Shown piece after piece: positions 47,773 to 55,461 of a DNA stretch of 64,000 nucleotides. The DNA comes from Streptomyces sp. NBC_01431. Lineage in GTDB: Bacteria > Actinomycetota > Actinomycetes > Streptomycetales > Streptomycetaceae. The notes beneath the pieces were generated by a model, which was not told where the DNA came from, did no database searches, and saw nothing but the letters and a program-made list of their open reading frames with translations. Made by a program: the position numbers and the translations under genes. The DNA is taken from assembly GCF_036231355.1 (NCBI RefSeq), contig NZ_CP109497.1, positions 434,001 to 498,000 of the forward strand, in the 5' to 3' direction. Position 1 is the first letter of the stretch, and each line of letters opens with the position of its first letter.

Positions 47773-49077
47773 ATGATTCCGCCGTCCCCCCTCGCGGGCG
47801 AGCGCTTCCGTGCGCTCGGCCCCCGGCACCTCGACGAGATAGCCCGCCGTTACGGCCTCCCGGACCGGCTGAGGGAGTCGGTGCGGGCCATCTCGCAGGT
47901 GCTGCCCTTCCGGGTCAACGAGTACGTGCTCGACCAGCTCATCGACTGGGACCGGGTACCGCATGACCCGCTGTACCAGCTGACCTTCCCGCAGCAGGGC
48001 ATGCTGGGCGAGCAGGACGAGAATGAGCTCGCCAAGCTCTCCACCGACCGGGCAGACCGACAACTGCTGAGGGAGAAGGTCGCCGAGGTGCGCCGGCGTC
48101 TCAATCCGCATCCGTCGGGCCAGCAGCTCAACGTGCCGCTGCACGCCGGGGAGCCGCTGCCGGGCGTACAGCACAAGTACCGCGAGACGGTGCTCTATTT
48201 CCCCGGCCAGGGCCAGACGTGCCACTCGTACTGCACGTACTGCTTCCGCTGGGCCCAGTTCATCGGCGACCCCGACCTGAAGTTCGCGGCCCCGGAACCC
48301 AGCGGCCTGGTGCGGTACCTCGGCAGCCACCCCGACGTCCACGACGTGCTGATCACCGGCGGCGACCCCATGGTCATGTCGACCGAGCGGCTGCGCAGCC
48401 ACATCGAGCCGCTGCTCGCCGTGGACACGGTGCGCACGATCCGCATCGGCACCAAGTCGGTGGCGTACTGGCCGCAGCGCTTCGTCACCGACCAGGACGC
48501 CGACGACGCCCTGCGGCTGTTCGAGCAGGTCGTCGCCTCCGGGCGGCAGTTGGCCGTCATGGCCCACTTCAGCCACCCGCGCGAGCTGGAAGGCGACATC
48601 GTGCGCACCGCGCTGTCCCGGATCCGCGCCACGGGCGCGGTCGTGTACTGCCAGGCCCCGCTGATCGCCCACGTCAACGACGACCCCGAGGTCTGGAGCA
48701 CCTTGTGGCGGATGGAGCTGGCCGCGGGCGCGGTCCCTTACTACATGTTCGTGGAGCGCGACACCGGCCCGCAGGAGTACTTCCGGGTGCCGCTCGCCCG
48801 AGCGGCGGACATCTTCGCGCGGGCCTACCGGACGCTGCCCGGCCTTGCCCGCACGGTGCGCGGCCCGGTCATGTCGGCGACGCCGGGCAAGGCGGTGGTC
48901 GACGGGGTCGAGGAGACCGCCGAGGGCTCCTTCTTCCGGCTGCGCCTGTTGCAGGCCCGCGACCCCGAACTGGTCGGCCGCCCGTTCCGCGCCCGGTTCA
49001 GCCCCGACGCGGCCTGGCTCGACGACCTGGTCCTCGATCCGGCCACCCCGGGCGACCTGCGGGCGGCGCTGTCGTAG
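47773..49077 (+). CDS. KamA-family radical SAM aminomutase
   Basis: 434 residues; GGAGG at 47762-47766 precedes the ATG at 47773. The radical SAM cluster is Cys150-x3-Cys154-x2-Cys157 (CHSYCTYC), with the glycine-rich VLITGGDPMVMS after it and a PLP Lys in SATPGKAVVDG. The family interconverts alpha- and beta-amino acids (lysine 2,3-aminomutase and glutamate or arginine variants). Aligned from memory with clostridial lysine aminomutase, the two Asp residues that hold the lysine side-chain amine are not kept (segments VERDTGPQEYF and SATPGK), so lysine is an unlikely substrate. Last gene of the rightward operon; probably supplies a beta-amino acid to the synthetase. Confidence 0.88.
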   Translation: MIPPSPLAGERFRALGPRHLDEIARRYGLPDRLRESVRAISQVLPFRVNEYVLDQLIDWDRVPHDPLYQLTFPQQGMLGEQDENELAKLSTDRADRQLLREKVAEVRRRLNPHPSGQQLNVPLHAGEPLPGVQHKYRETVLYFPGQGQTCHSYCTYCFRWAQFIGDPDLKFAAPEPSGLVRYLGSHPDVHDVLITGGDPMVMSTERLRSHIEPLLAVDTVRTIRIGTKSVAYWPQRFVTDQDADDALRLFEQVVASGRQLAVMAHFSHPRELEGDIVRTALSRIRATGAVVYCQAPLIAHVNDDPEVWSTLWRMELAAGAVPYYMFVERDTGPQEYFRVPLARAADIFARAYRTLPGLARTVRGPVMSATPGKAVVDGVEETAEGSFFRLRLLQARDPELVGRPFRARFSPDAAWLDDLVLDPATPGDLRAALS

Positions 49078-49081
49078 CCGT

Positions 49082-49117
49082 ATGACGCCGTCGTGGCGTT
49101 CCGGTTCAACGTTTGGT
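49082..49117 (+). repeat. Right copy of an imperfect repeat flanking the NRPS cluster
   Basis: Starts four bases after the aminomutase stop and matches 22728-22764 (GTCGT, GGCGT, CCGGTTCAACGT, TG). Together the copies bracket the cluster in direct orientation. Confidence 0.3.
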
Positions 49118-49162
49118 CGGCGCCAGAGCATTGGCGTCGCTGCCTGGCAAACATGCAGGTGG

Positions 49163-49196
49163 AACGGGGTCGGTCCGATCAGGGACCGGCCCCGTT
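49163..49196 (+). terminator. Strong hairpin downstream of the rightward operon
   Basis: 14-bp arms AACGGGGTCGGTCC and GGACCGGCCCCGTT (one G-U pair in RNA) around a 6-base loop, 86 bp after the aminomutase stop. No T-tract follows, as is common in Streptomyces. Confidence 0.75.
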
Positions 49197-49386
49197 CGCG
49201 TCCCCCGCGCTGGATCCGCGCTCGCTGACCTGACGCCTCGTCATCCGTCGTCGTCCCTGGTTGTCAGGGCGACACCCCCAGGACAGCCGACACCAGCCGC
49301 GGTCTCCAGGTGACGGGATGGGTGATCGCTCGCTGCGCGACAGCCACCGCCGGTACAGGAAGTAGCTACCGTGCGGCTAGTGTCCT

Positions 49387-49498
49387 TCTGCCCGGGGAAT
49401 TCGGTGAGTCGGCCGTTCCAGCTGACGGCGAGCAGGTCTGGGATCCCGTCGCCGTCGGTGTCGCCGTCGCTGGTGAGTGCGGGGTAGGAGGGGGGCAT
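49387..49498 (-). pseudogene. FG-GAP/VCBS-repeat protein fragment
   Basis: About 37 codons read YPALTSDGDTDGDGIPDLLA then SWNGRLTEFPGQ, a calcium-binding FG-GAP/VCBS blade (D-x-D-x-D-G-x-x-D). The frame continues into unrelated sequence. A scrap of a larger secreted protein. Confidence 0.6.
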
Positions 49499-49539
49499 GA
49501 GGCCGCTGTTGATCTGCTTGCGGGTGGTCGCGTCGCCAC

Positions 49540-49752
49540 GCCTACGACGCGGGCAAGACGGGCGGCGCCAAGGTCGTGATCTGGGACTGCCACGGTCAGA
49601 CCAACCAGAAGTGGCGGGTGAACAGCGACGGCTCGCTCACGAACGTCAACGCCGGCCTGTGCCTGGACGCCTACAACAACGGCACCGGCAACGGCACCCA
49701 GCTGGTGCGGTGGTCCTGCAACGGCCAGAACAACCAGAAGTGGACGGCGTAG
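49540..49752 (+). pseudogene. Ricin-B-type lectin C-terminal fragment
   Basis: Codons end in two QxW repeats: HGQTNQKWRVNSDGSLTN and NGQNNQKWTA, with GLCLDAYNNGTGNGTQLV between them. This is the tail of an RICIN domain. No start codon or signal peptide is attached; a full RICIN protein of a different subtype is encoded at 58853. Confidence 0.75.
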
Positions 49753-50143
49753 CAGCCCCGGCCTGGGCCGGGGCACTTCCCAGGCCCGCGCGGCATCGTC
49801 GTGCGGTCAGCCACGGCATGAGCCTGCCGGCCGGCGGGCGCCGAACGCGCAAGGGTCGCAGGACTGTGTCCGCCCGGACCCTTGCGCATCTCACTGGGTC
49901 GCCTGCTACAACGACCGTCGGTCATCCTGGCCGCCCCGCCAGGCCGCGTCCGGCGAACCCCGCCAGCCAGACAGAGCAGAGGACCCCGGCCACTGGCAGG
50001 TCCTCTCAGCGTTCACGATCAACCGAGGTACTCGCCAACGTCGATCGCATCCGACGCGGATACACCCCCTCGTCACCCTCGACGGTGGCTCCGCGATCAT
50101 GGTCCTTGTCTACTGGAAGACCCTGATCTGCCGAAAGGGACTC
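49753..50143. other. Intergenic region with an inverted repeat
   Basis: No gene seen. An 11-bp perfect inverted repeat, GCGCAAGGGTC (49847-49857) and GACCCTTGCGC (49877-49887), has a 19-base loop and may act as a transcription terminator. AAAGGGA precedes the ATG at 50144. Confidence 0.5.
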
Positions 50144-51280
50144 ATGGCCGGCGCCCGGATGCTCCTTGCCACTGCCCTCGTCGTCGTACTGGCCGGTTGT
50201 AGCGCAGGCCACCGTGCCGGCGACAGTGACCGGACGTCACCTCGATCCTCTTCGTCCGTCGGCGGCGCGAACCCGGCCGAGACGTCCGCGCTGCCCGGCC
50301 TTGAGGCATGGGTCTACCCCGGATCCACGGGGGAGGACACCTGCGGGGCCGCCGCCGAGTACCGCGACGGCAGGCTCCGCCATGGAGTGCTCAAACCGCA
50401 GTACTGGGACGTCGACTCACGTGGCGCGCTGAAGCTGCTGGACTCCGACCTACACCCCTGCAACGGCTTCAGCGAGGCCAACGCCGCGGACGTCAAGGGG
50501 CATTCGGCCGCCCAGTACACCACCGTCTCCGCGATGGACCGGTCCGCGATAGCCGCGTTGGTCAGCGACCCGGCCCGTCGTACGGCTGCGGTCGGCTCGC
50601 TCACCGAGCTCGCGAAACGTATCGGATTCACCGGTGTGGACATCGACTTCGAGGACTTCTGGGCCTGGACGGCCGACGACGAGCGCGGGTACGAGGCATT
50701 TCTCACCGAGCTCGCGGGGAGTCTGCACCGCGCCGGCCTCAAACTCCAGGTCGACGCTCCGGTCGAAACCCATGACGGCGACTCGGTGTTCAACTATGCG
50801 GCCGTCATGCGCACCGGTGTGGACCAGTTGGTCGTCATGGACTACGGCCGACAGTTCAACACCCCCGAGGGAGAAAGGTGCTGGCCTGTATCGCCGCACA
50901 GCTGGGTGCGTGAAGCCGTTACCTACGCCCAGTCCCAGGTGCCGGACAAGGACCGGTTGGTCATCGGCCTCCCGTCGTACGGCTTCACCGCTCCCGACCC
51001 TTGCGTCCCGGACAAGGTGAAGGACAGCGTCGCGCTCGCCACGATCCGCCGGGCGCCTGGCTACTCCGACGACCGCAGGACAACGGCCGCCCGCCGGGAC
51101 TCAGCCTCCGGCGAAGTCCGCTGGACAGCGGGTGGCACGCTCTACGACTACACCGACCAGCAGGGTATGGACGCCAAGTTGGCCGTCCTTCAACAGCTCG
51201 GGGTCACGCACGTGTCGGTGTGGACGCTGGGCGGAAACCCATGGTTCTCGGCTGGGGCATTGCGTCGCGCCGCCCGCTGA
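50144..51280 (+). CDS. Lipoprotein with GH18 (chitinase-like) domain
   Basis: 378 residues. The signal sequence ends in the lipobox LAGC (MLLATALVVVLAGCSAGHRA), so the protein should be anchored outside the membrane. The GH18 core has FTGVDIDFEDFWAW, containing D-x-D-x-E with the catalytic Glu, plus QLVVMDYGRQFN and HVSVWTLGGNPWF, which are late barrel strands. Such enzymes cleave or bind N-acetylglucosamine polymers; the absence of chitin-binding modules suggests a peptidoglycan or oligosaccharide role. Start 50144 was chosen over an upstream in-frame ATG because it gives the clean signal. Confidence 0.85.
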   Translation: MAGARMLLATALVVVLAGCSAGHRAGDSDRTSPRSSSSVGGANPAETSALPGLEAWVYPGSTGEDTCGAAAEYRDGRLRHGVLKPQYWDVDSRGALKLLDSDLHPCNGFSEANAADVKGHSAAQYTTVSAMDRSAIAALVSDPARRTAAVGSLTELAKRIGFTGVDIDFEDFWAWTADDERGYEAFLTELAGSLHRAGLKLQVDAPVETHDGDSVFNYAAVMRTGVDQLVVMDYGRQFNTPEGERCWPVSPHSWVREAVTYAQSQVPDKDRLVIGLPSYGFTAPDPCVPDKVKDSVALATIRRAPGYSDDRRTTAARRDSASGEVRWTAGGTLYDYTDQQGMDAKLAVLQQLGVTHVSVWTLGGNPWFSAGALRRAAR

Positions 51281-51507
51281 GCCGTGGCAGCTCGCGTACT
51301 CGCCGCAGCGCTCCTTTACGCCAATTCGGGCGCGGGGTGAGCTGGCCCGATGGGCGGACGGTGGGGGTGTGGGCCGGTGGGTTTGTCCGGCAGTGAGGCC
51401 CGGATGTCATGGGGCTACGAGTTTCTGGTACCGGCCCCTTGGCGGAACCCACGCCTGATAGGGGCCGACGCGGTGGACTATGACGGGGGTGACTGTGTGT
51501 ACCTGAC

Positions 51508-51840
51508 GTGATCGTTGGCATGCTCGAAGAGAAGCTGGAAGCGCTCTCGCGGGTGACGTCCGAGCACATGGCCATGCCGTTCCCACCCGGGTTTCGCCGC
51601 GTGGATGTCGAGGACCGGGACATGCTGATCCTCGACGTGGCCGCCTACGGCTATGAGGCGGACGTCCTCAATGGGGCCTTTCCCCGAACGCCAACGCGCA
51701 GGCCTCATACGGCTGGTGACGAAGTTCGACACGGTGCTACCGGCAATCGGTGACGTACGCGGTCAGGTACTACACGCACGTGCGGCACATGGCCCTGCTG
51801 GCCGCCGAGGCCGAGGACCTGCGGCCAAGCCGTACTCCGG
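51508..51840 (+). pseudogene. Hypothetical protein gene with two frameshifts
   Basis: Three consecutive frames join into one protein-like sequence: LEEKLEALSRVTSEHMAMPF to AAYGYEADVLNG, then FPERQRAGLIRLVTKFDTVL, then YAVRYYTHVRHMALLAAEAE. The shifts lie near 51670 and 51750. I recognise it only as a conserved hypothetical of Streptomyces; function unknown. Confidence 0.55.
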
Positions 51841-52322
51841 CGGGGCAACGGCAGGCGGGTACCTTCGGGCGTTTGACCGTGGTCGCCACTCCGCCCCCCC
51901 GCTCCCGCGTCCGTCCCCGGCCGCCCGCTGCGTTCTGGCACCCGCACCCATCCACCGGCACCGGCTGTGCGACGCAAATCCGGCCCCGGGGCACCGGTCG
52001 TGACAGGCGTGCCGGCTGTCGGAGATCAGTCGGCCGGAGCCGCCGTCGCCGCTGTCCGCCTGCTCCTGGCGCAGCCGGAGCGGACCGTCGTAGAGCTTGT
52101 AGTCGAACGCGTACGAGTTGTCCTCGCGACGAGTCTGGACGGTTACCAGGCTGGTGCTGGTGCTGGTGCTGGTGTTGTTGGGGGAGCGCGAGAACCTCGT
52201 CCTTGGGCGCCCCGGGCCCCGTCATCAAGACTTGTCTTGGTTGCGCAACTGAGGAACTATCTAGGCGCGCGTGCCGTTGATCGCGTTGAGAACAGGAACC
52301 TGGACAGTTGCGGGAGTAGTTC
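51841..52322. other. Region without intact gene; simple repeat
   Basis: No intact gene. CTGGTG repeats four times at 52151-52174. On the minus strand a frame at about 52020-52177 (TSLVTVQTRREDNSYAFDY and following) has a protein-like look but neither start nor known family; it may be a secreted-protein remnant. GGGAG before 52323 serves the terD gene. Confidence 0.4.
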
Positions 52323-53495
52323 ATGGGTGTGTCCTTGTCCAAGGGCGGCAACGTGTCGTTGAGCAAGCAGGCTCCCGGCCTGACCACTGTGACCGTGGGG
52401 CTGGGGTGGCGCGTCAGCCCTGCCACGGGCGCCGGGTTCGACTTGGACGCCAGTGCGCTGCTGTGCGATCAGGCGGGGAAGGTCCTCTCCGACCAGCACT
52501 TTGTCTTCTTCAACAACCTTCGCAGCCCTGATGGTTCGGTCACTCACTCCGGAAACAGCACGCCGGCCGATGGAACGGACAACGAGCAGATCCGCGTGGA
52601 CGTGGCCCGGGTCCCGGCCGACGTCACGAAGATCGTCTTCGCTGTGTCCGTTTACGAGGCAGGGCCGCGGAGCCAGAACTTCGGGCAGATCGACAGTGCG
52701 TACATCCGTGTCGTCGACCAGGACAGTGGTGGCGAGCTGGCTCGCTACGACCTCAGAGGCGACGCTTCGGCCGAGGTCGCGATGGTCTTCGGTGAGCTGT
52801 ACCGGCATGGTGCGGAGTGGAAGTTCCGTGCCATCGGCCAGGGGTACCTCTCGGGACTCGCCGGCATTGCCAACGACTACGGTGTCGACGTCCTGCGCGA
52901 AGCCCCAGTCGCAGGCGGCGCCACCGCCAGCTTTCCGCCGCCGCCCTCCGCGCCGCCCGCAGTTCCCGCACAGCCCGTGGTTCCCGCACAGCCCACCCCC
53001 GCGGTCGCCGTCCCCCGAGCGTCGACGGCCGCAGCACCCCAACACCCCGCAGGGAGTTCTTTCGTGACGTGCTTCTTCGACCCCAACCACGGCCCCGGTA
53101 CGACGTCCGTGATGTGGTACCCGCAGTGGGGCGTCCCCCGCCCGATCGAGACGTGCGGCAGCTGCGCGCAACGGGTGCAGAACACGCCGCCGCCGTACTA
53201 CACCGCCCCTGCGGCTCAGGCGGGATATCCGCAACCGGTGCAGCAGGGGTACCCGCAATCGGTGCAGCAGGGGTACCCGCAGCCTGTACAGCAGGGGTAT
53301 CCGCAGCCGGTGCAGCAGCAGGGGTACCCGCAGCAGCCCGGCGGACAGCCGGGACAGCCCCGTCGCTTCGGCACGGGCGCGCTGATCGGCGCCGGTGCGG
53401 CCGGCCTCGTCGGTGGTGCTCTCCTGAACGAGGCGCTGAGCGACGACGAGCCGAACGTGGTCGTCAACAACTACTACGAGGACGACGACTTCTAA
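52323..53495 (+). CDS. terD: TerD-family protein with long C-terminal extension
   Basis: 390 residues. Residues 1-190 are a TerD domain: VSLSKGGNVSLSKQAPGLT, VGLGWRVSPATGAGFDLDAS, FFNNLRSPDGSVTHSGN, with the acidic calcium-binding motifs FDLDAS and DGTDNEQ. Then come a Pro/Ala linker, a segment with three Cys (VTCFFDPNHGPG, ETCGSCAQRV) that could bind zinc, four to five copies of GYPQPVQQ, a glycine-zipper helix (ALIGAGAAGLVGGALLNEAL) and an acidic tail. Plain TerD proteins are about 190 residues. Ter proteins are tied to tellurite, phage or envelope stress; the extension suggests assembly or membrane contact. Confidence 0.88.
   Translation: MGVSLSKGGNVSLSKQAPGLTTVTVGLGWRVSPATGAGFDLDASALLCDQAGKVLSDQHFVFFNNLRSPDGSVTHSGNSTPADGTDNEQIRVDVARVPADVTKIVFAVSVYEAGPRSQNFGQIDSAYIRVVDQDSGGELARYDLRGDASAEVAMVFGELYRHGAEWKFRAIGQGYLSGLAGIANDYGVDVLREAPVAGGATASFPPPPSAPPAVPAQPVVPAQPTPAVAVPRASTAAAPQHPAGSSFVTCFFDPNHGPGTTSVMWYPQWGVPRPIETCGSCAQRVQNTPPPYYTAPAAQAGYPQPVQQGYPQSVQQGYPQPVQQGYPQPVQQQGYPQQPGGQPGQPRRFGTGALIGAGAAGLVGGALLNEALSDDEPNVVVNNYYEDDDF
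53221..53336 (+). repeat. Tandem repeat encoding GYPQPVQQ
   Basis: A 24-base unit (GGGTACCCGCAGCCGGTGCA-like) repeated about 4.5 times within terD, with one copy carrying an extra CAG. It encodes a Gln/Pro/Tyr-rich low-complexity stretch. Confidence 0.85.
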
Positions 53496-53550
53496 AGAGA
53501 ACGGCGATCAGCGCGGCAGCCGTATCCAGATATGCCCAAGAAGCACGCCA

Positions 53551-53577
53551 GAGGACCACGCGTAGCGCGTGGTCCTC
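53551..53577 (+). terminator. Perfect hairpin downstream of terD
   Basis: GAGGACCACGCG, loop TAG, CGCGTGGTCCTC: 12-bp perfect arms, 56 bp after the terD stop. A second smaller hairpin (CCTCCCC GTA GGGGGAGG) follows at about 53582-53600. Likely a double terminator. Confidence 0.8.
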
Positions 53578-53600
53578 GCCCTCCCCGTAGGGGGAGGACC

Positions 53601-54062
53601 GGCTGGCTACGGCTCAACTGCCGTGTCTGCAGGTATCGCAACACCAGAGGGAGGCGTTCTTCGAGGCAGGGACCGGGAGTTGACCACGTATACGCACAGT
53701 CGGTGGTGATCATGTTGTTCCACCGCTTGGGGGAAACGGGATCGCACTCGTGGCGCTCGGGACCGCGTTCGGATTCTCGCGATCCAGTTACGCACGTCCG
53801 GCTACGAGCCCTACGTCCGGGACGTAGCCCTTGCGTCCGTCCTGATGTACTTCACGCGATCATGGCTGCCGTGACGTGGGAGCGAGCCCGCCGGAGCTAC
53901 TGAACTGAGCTCCACGGCCAGTTGGTCAGGGTCTCGGGGCGGCCCGTTTCCCAAGGTCAATCAGATGCTTCTCGATGCCAAGCGCTCTCGGTGTCTCCGA
54001 CCGTGATGCCCAGAAGCGCGGCGACCAGGCCGCTGGCGTATCAGTACCTGGATCCGGCTGTG
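53601..54062. other. Intergenic region, no gene seen
   Basis: 460 bp between the terD terminator and the end of the convergent amidohydrolase gene. Short open frames on both strands have no recognisable content. Confidence 0.4.
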
Positions 54063-55361
54063 TCAGGCTTGGGGGTGGCTCTGATCCCAGCTTGGCCGTC
54101 CAGCCCGCAGCGTCCCGATGTGGTGGGAACGATCGACCAGGTGCGCGATGTCCACGTAGGGGTCGGCGTCGAGCAACAGTGCGTCGGCAATGGATCCGAC
54201 GGTGATCGTGCCCGGTGTGGTCGCCTGCTGACCTATCTTCTCGGCCGAATGCCGGGTTCCGGCCGCCAGGACCGCGGGCAGCGGTAGTCCTGCCTTTGCC
54301 AGCAAGTGCAGTTCTCGCAACAGGGCGACGGGTGGCGAGGGCAGCAACATGGCTACGTCGCTGCCCGCGGTGATCTTCACTCCCGCGTCGTGCATCAGCG
54401 CCAGCGTGCGCATCGCATAGTCGAAACGGATGTGGGAGTCCTGCGCGGAATGCCGGGGGAACTGGCGCCCGTAGATCGGGCGGCTGGTGATCTGCCGGAT
54501 GTCGTCGTGGGTGGCGAAACCATCATCGAGCAGCTGCTGCATATAGCCGGCGTCGCCGTTGTGCGCGATCTGCTCCCAGGTGACCAGGGTGGGGCAGTAA
54601 TAGGTGTTCGTCTCCGCCAGCAGCGCGGCGACGTCGCGGGCCTCTGCCGTACTGCCGGGGTCCTGCGGCCGGAAAGCGTGTTCGATGCCGTCCGCGCCGG
54701 ATGCCACCGCTTCCTCCAGATCGATGCGTTCGTGGACATGCACGAGTACCTTCTTGCCCTTCTCGTGCGCGGCCGCGACGATGGCTTTGAGGGCGCTGAG
54801 GGGCAGCTTGTCCGGCGCGCCGGGCTCGCCGTCGTAGATGCACTTGATGAAGTCGACCTGATCGGCCAGCTCCAGTGCCTGACGATGGGCGACATCGGCA
54901 TTGTCGGTCTGGTAGGCGATGGGGGCACGTGCAGGATCGTCCAGTACCGGCCAGCCCTTGACGCCGGTGAACACTGGCCCGGCGAAGAACAACCTGGCAG
55001 CGGCGTCGGTGGCCTTGTCGCGGTAGTCGCGGGCGGCGAGCTCGGTCGCCAGTGGACCGCCGAGGTCGAGGACGTTGGTCACCCCGGCACTCAGGAAGTC
55101 GGTGAGTAGCTGGGAGATGTACTTCGCCCGCTCGTTCTCGGGCTTGAAGTAGGCGTGCCCGCCCAGATGTGTATGACTCTCCCACAGGCCGGGCACCAGG
55201 TAGCCCCCCCGCCCGTCGAGCACGGGAGAGCCACCCGTCGCTGCCGGTGCGTCGACCGTCGGCCGGATGGCGCTGAACCGTCCGTCGGTCACCACCACTT
55301 CGGCATCGGCGATTGGGGCGGCTCCCTGCCCGTCGATGACGGTCACGTTGCGAATGATCAC
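54063..55361 (-). CDS. Amidohydrolase-family protein
   Basis: 432 residues. The start is a GTG at 55361 after AAGGAGA. It begins with the small beta-sandwich (VIIRNVTVIDGQGAAPIADA), then GLWESHTHLGGHAYF, where HTH gives the first metal ligands, KCIYDGEPG with the bridging-Lys position, VLVHVHERIDLEEA, GADGIEHAF, and TAGSDVAMLLP with the catalytic Asp. This is the imidazolonepropionase/prolidase-like branch of the amidohydrolase superfamily; the substrate is unknown. It diverges from a MarR regulator across 100 bp with three operators and a good promoter, so it should be tightly repressed and ligand-induced. Confidence 0.88.
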   Translation of the reverse strand: MIIRNVTVIDGQGAAPIADAEVVVTDGRFSAIRPTVDAPAATGGSPVLDGRGGYLVPGLWESHTHLGGHAYFKPENERAKYISQLLTDFLSAGVTNVLDLGGPLATELAARDYRDKATDAAARLFFAGPVFTGVKGWPVLDDPARAPIAYQTDNADVAHRQALELADQVDFIKCIYDGEPGAPDKLPLSALKAIVAAAHEKGKKVLVHVHERIDLEEAVASGADGIEHAFRPQDPGSTAEARDVAALLAETNTYYCPTLVTWEQIAHNGDAGYMQQLLDDGFATHDDIRQITSRPIYGRQFPRHSAQDSHIRFDYAMRTLALMHDAGVKITAGSDVAMLLPSPPVALLRELHLLAKAGLPLPAVLAAGTRHSAEKIGQQATTPGTITVGSIADALLLDADPYVDIAHLVDRSHHIGTLRAGRPSWDQSHPQA

Positions 55362-55391
55362 GAAGGTCTCCTTATTTGACGGGCGAACTGC

Positions 55392-55450
55392 ATAGGATCC
55401 TATGCATGAGACTGTATAGGTACCTATGTAGTTGGTCAATAGGGGCCTAT
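55392..55450. promoter_or_regulatory. Three tandem 12-bp palindromic operators
   Basis: ATAGGATCCTAT (55392-55403), ATAGGTACCTAT (55416-55427) and ATAGGGGCCTAT (55439-55450) share ATAGG-NN-CCTAT with centre spacing of 24 and 23 bp, about two helical turns. The first is extended to TGCATAGGATCCTATGCA. They fill the space between the divergent amidohydrolase and MarR genes. Confidence 0.85.
55411..55439 (-). promoter_or_regulatory. Promoter of the amidohydrolase gene
   Basis: On the minus strand TTGACC (55439-55434), a 17-bp spacer, then TACAGT (55416-55411). Operator 2 lies in the spacer, operator 3 just upstream, operator 1 just downstream, ideal for repression. Confidence 0.65.
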
Positions 55451-55461
55451 ATACTTGCCGC

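Noticed and set aside
53221..53336. Regular repeats as a CRISPR array
   Set aside because: Contiguous 24-base units without spacers, inside the terD reading frame; they encode a peptide repeat.
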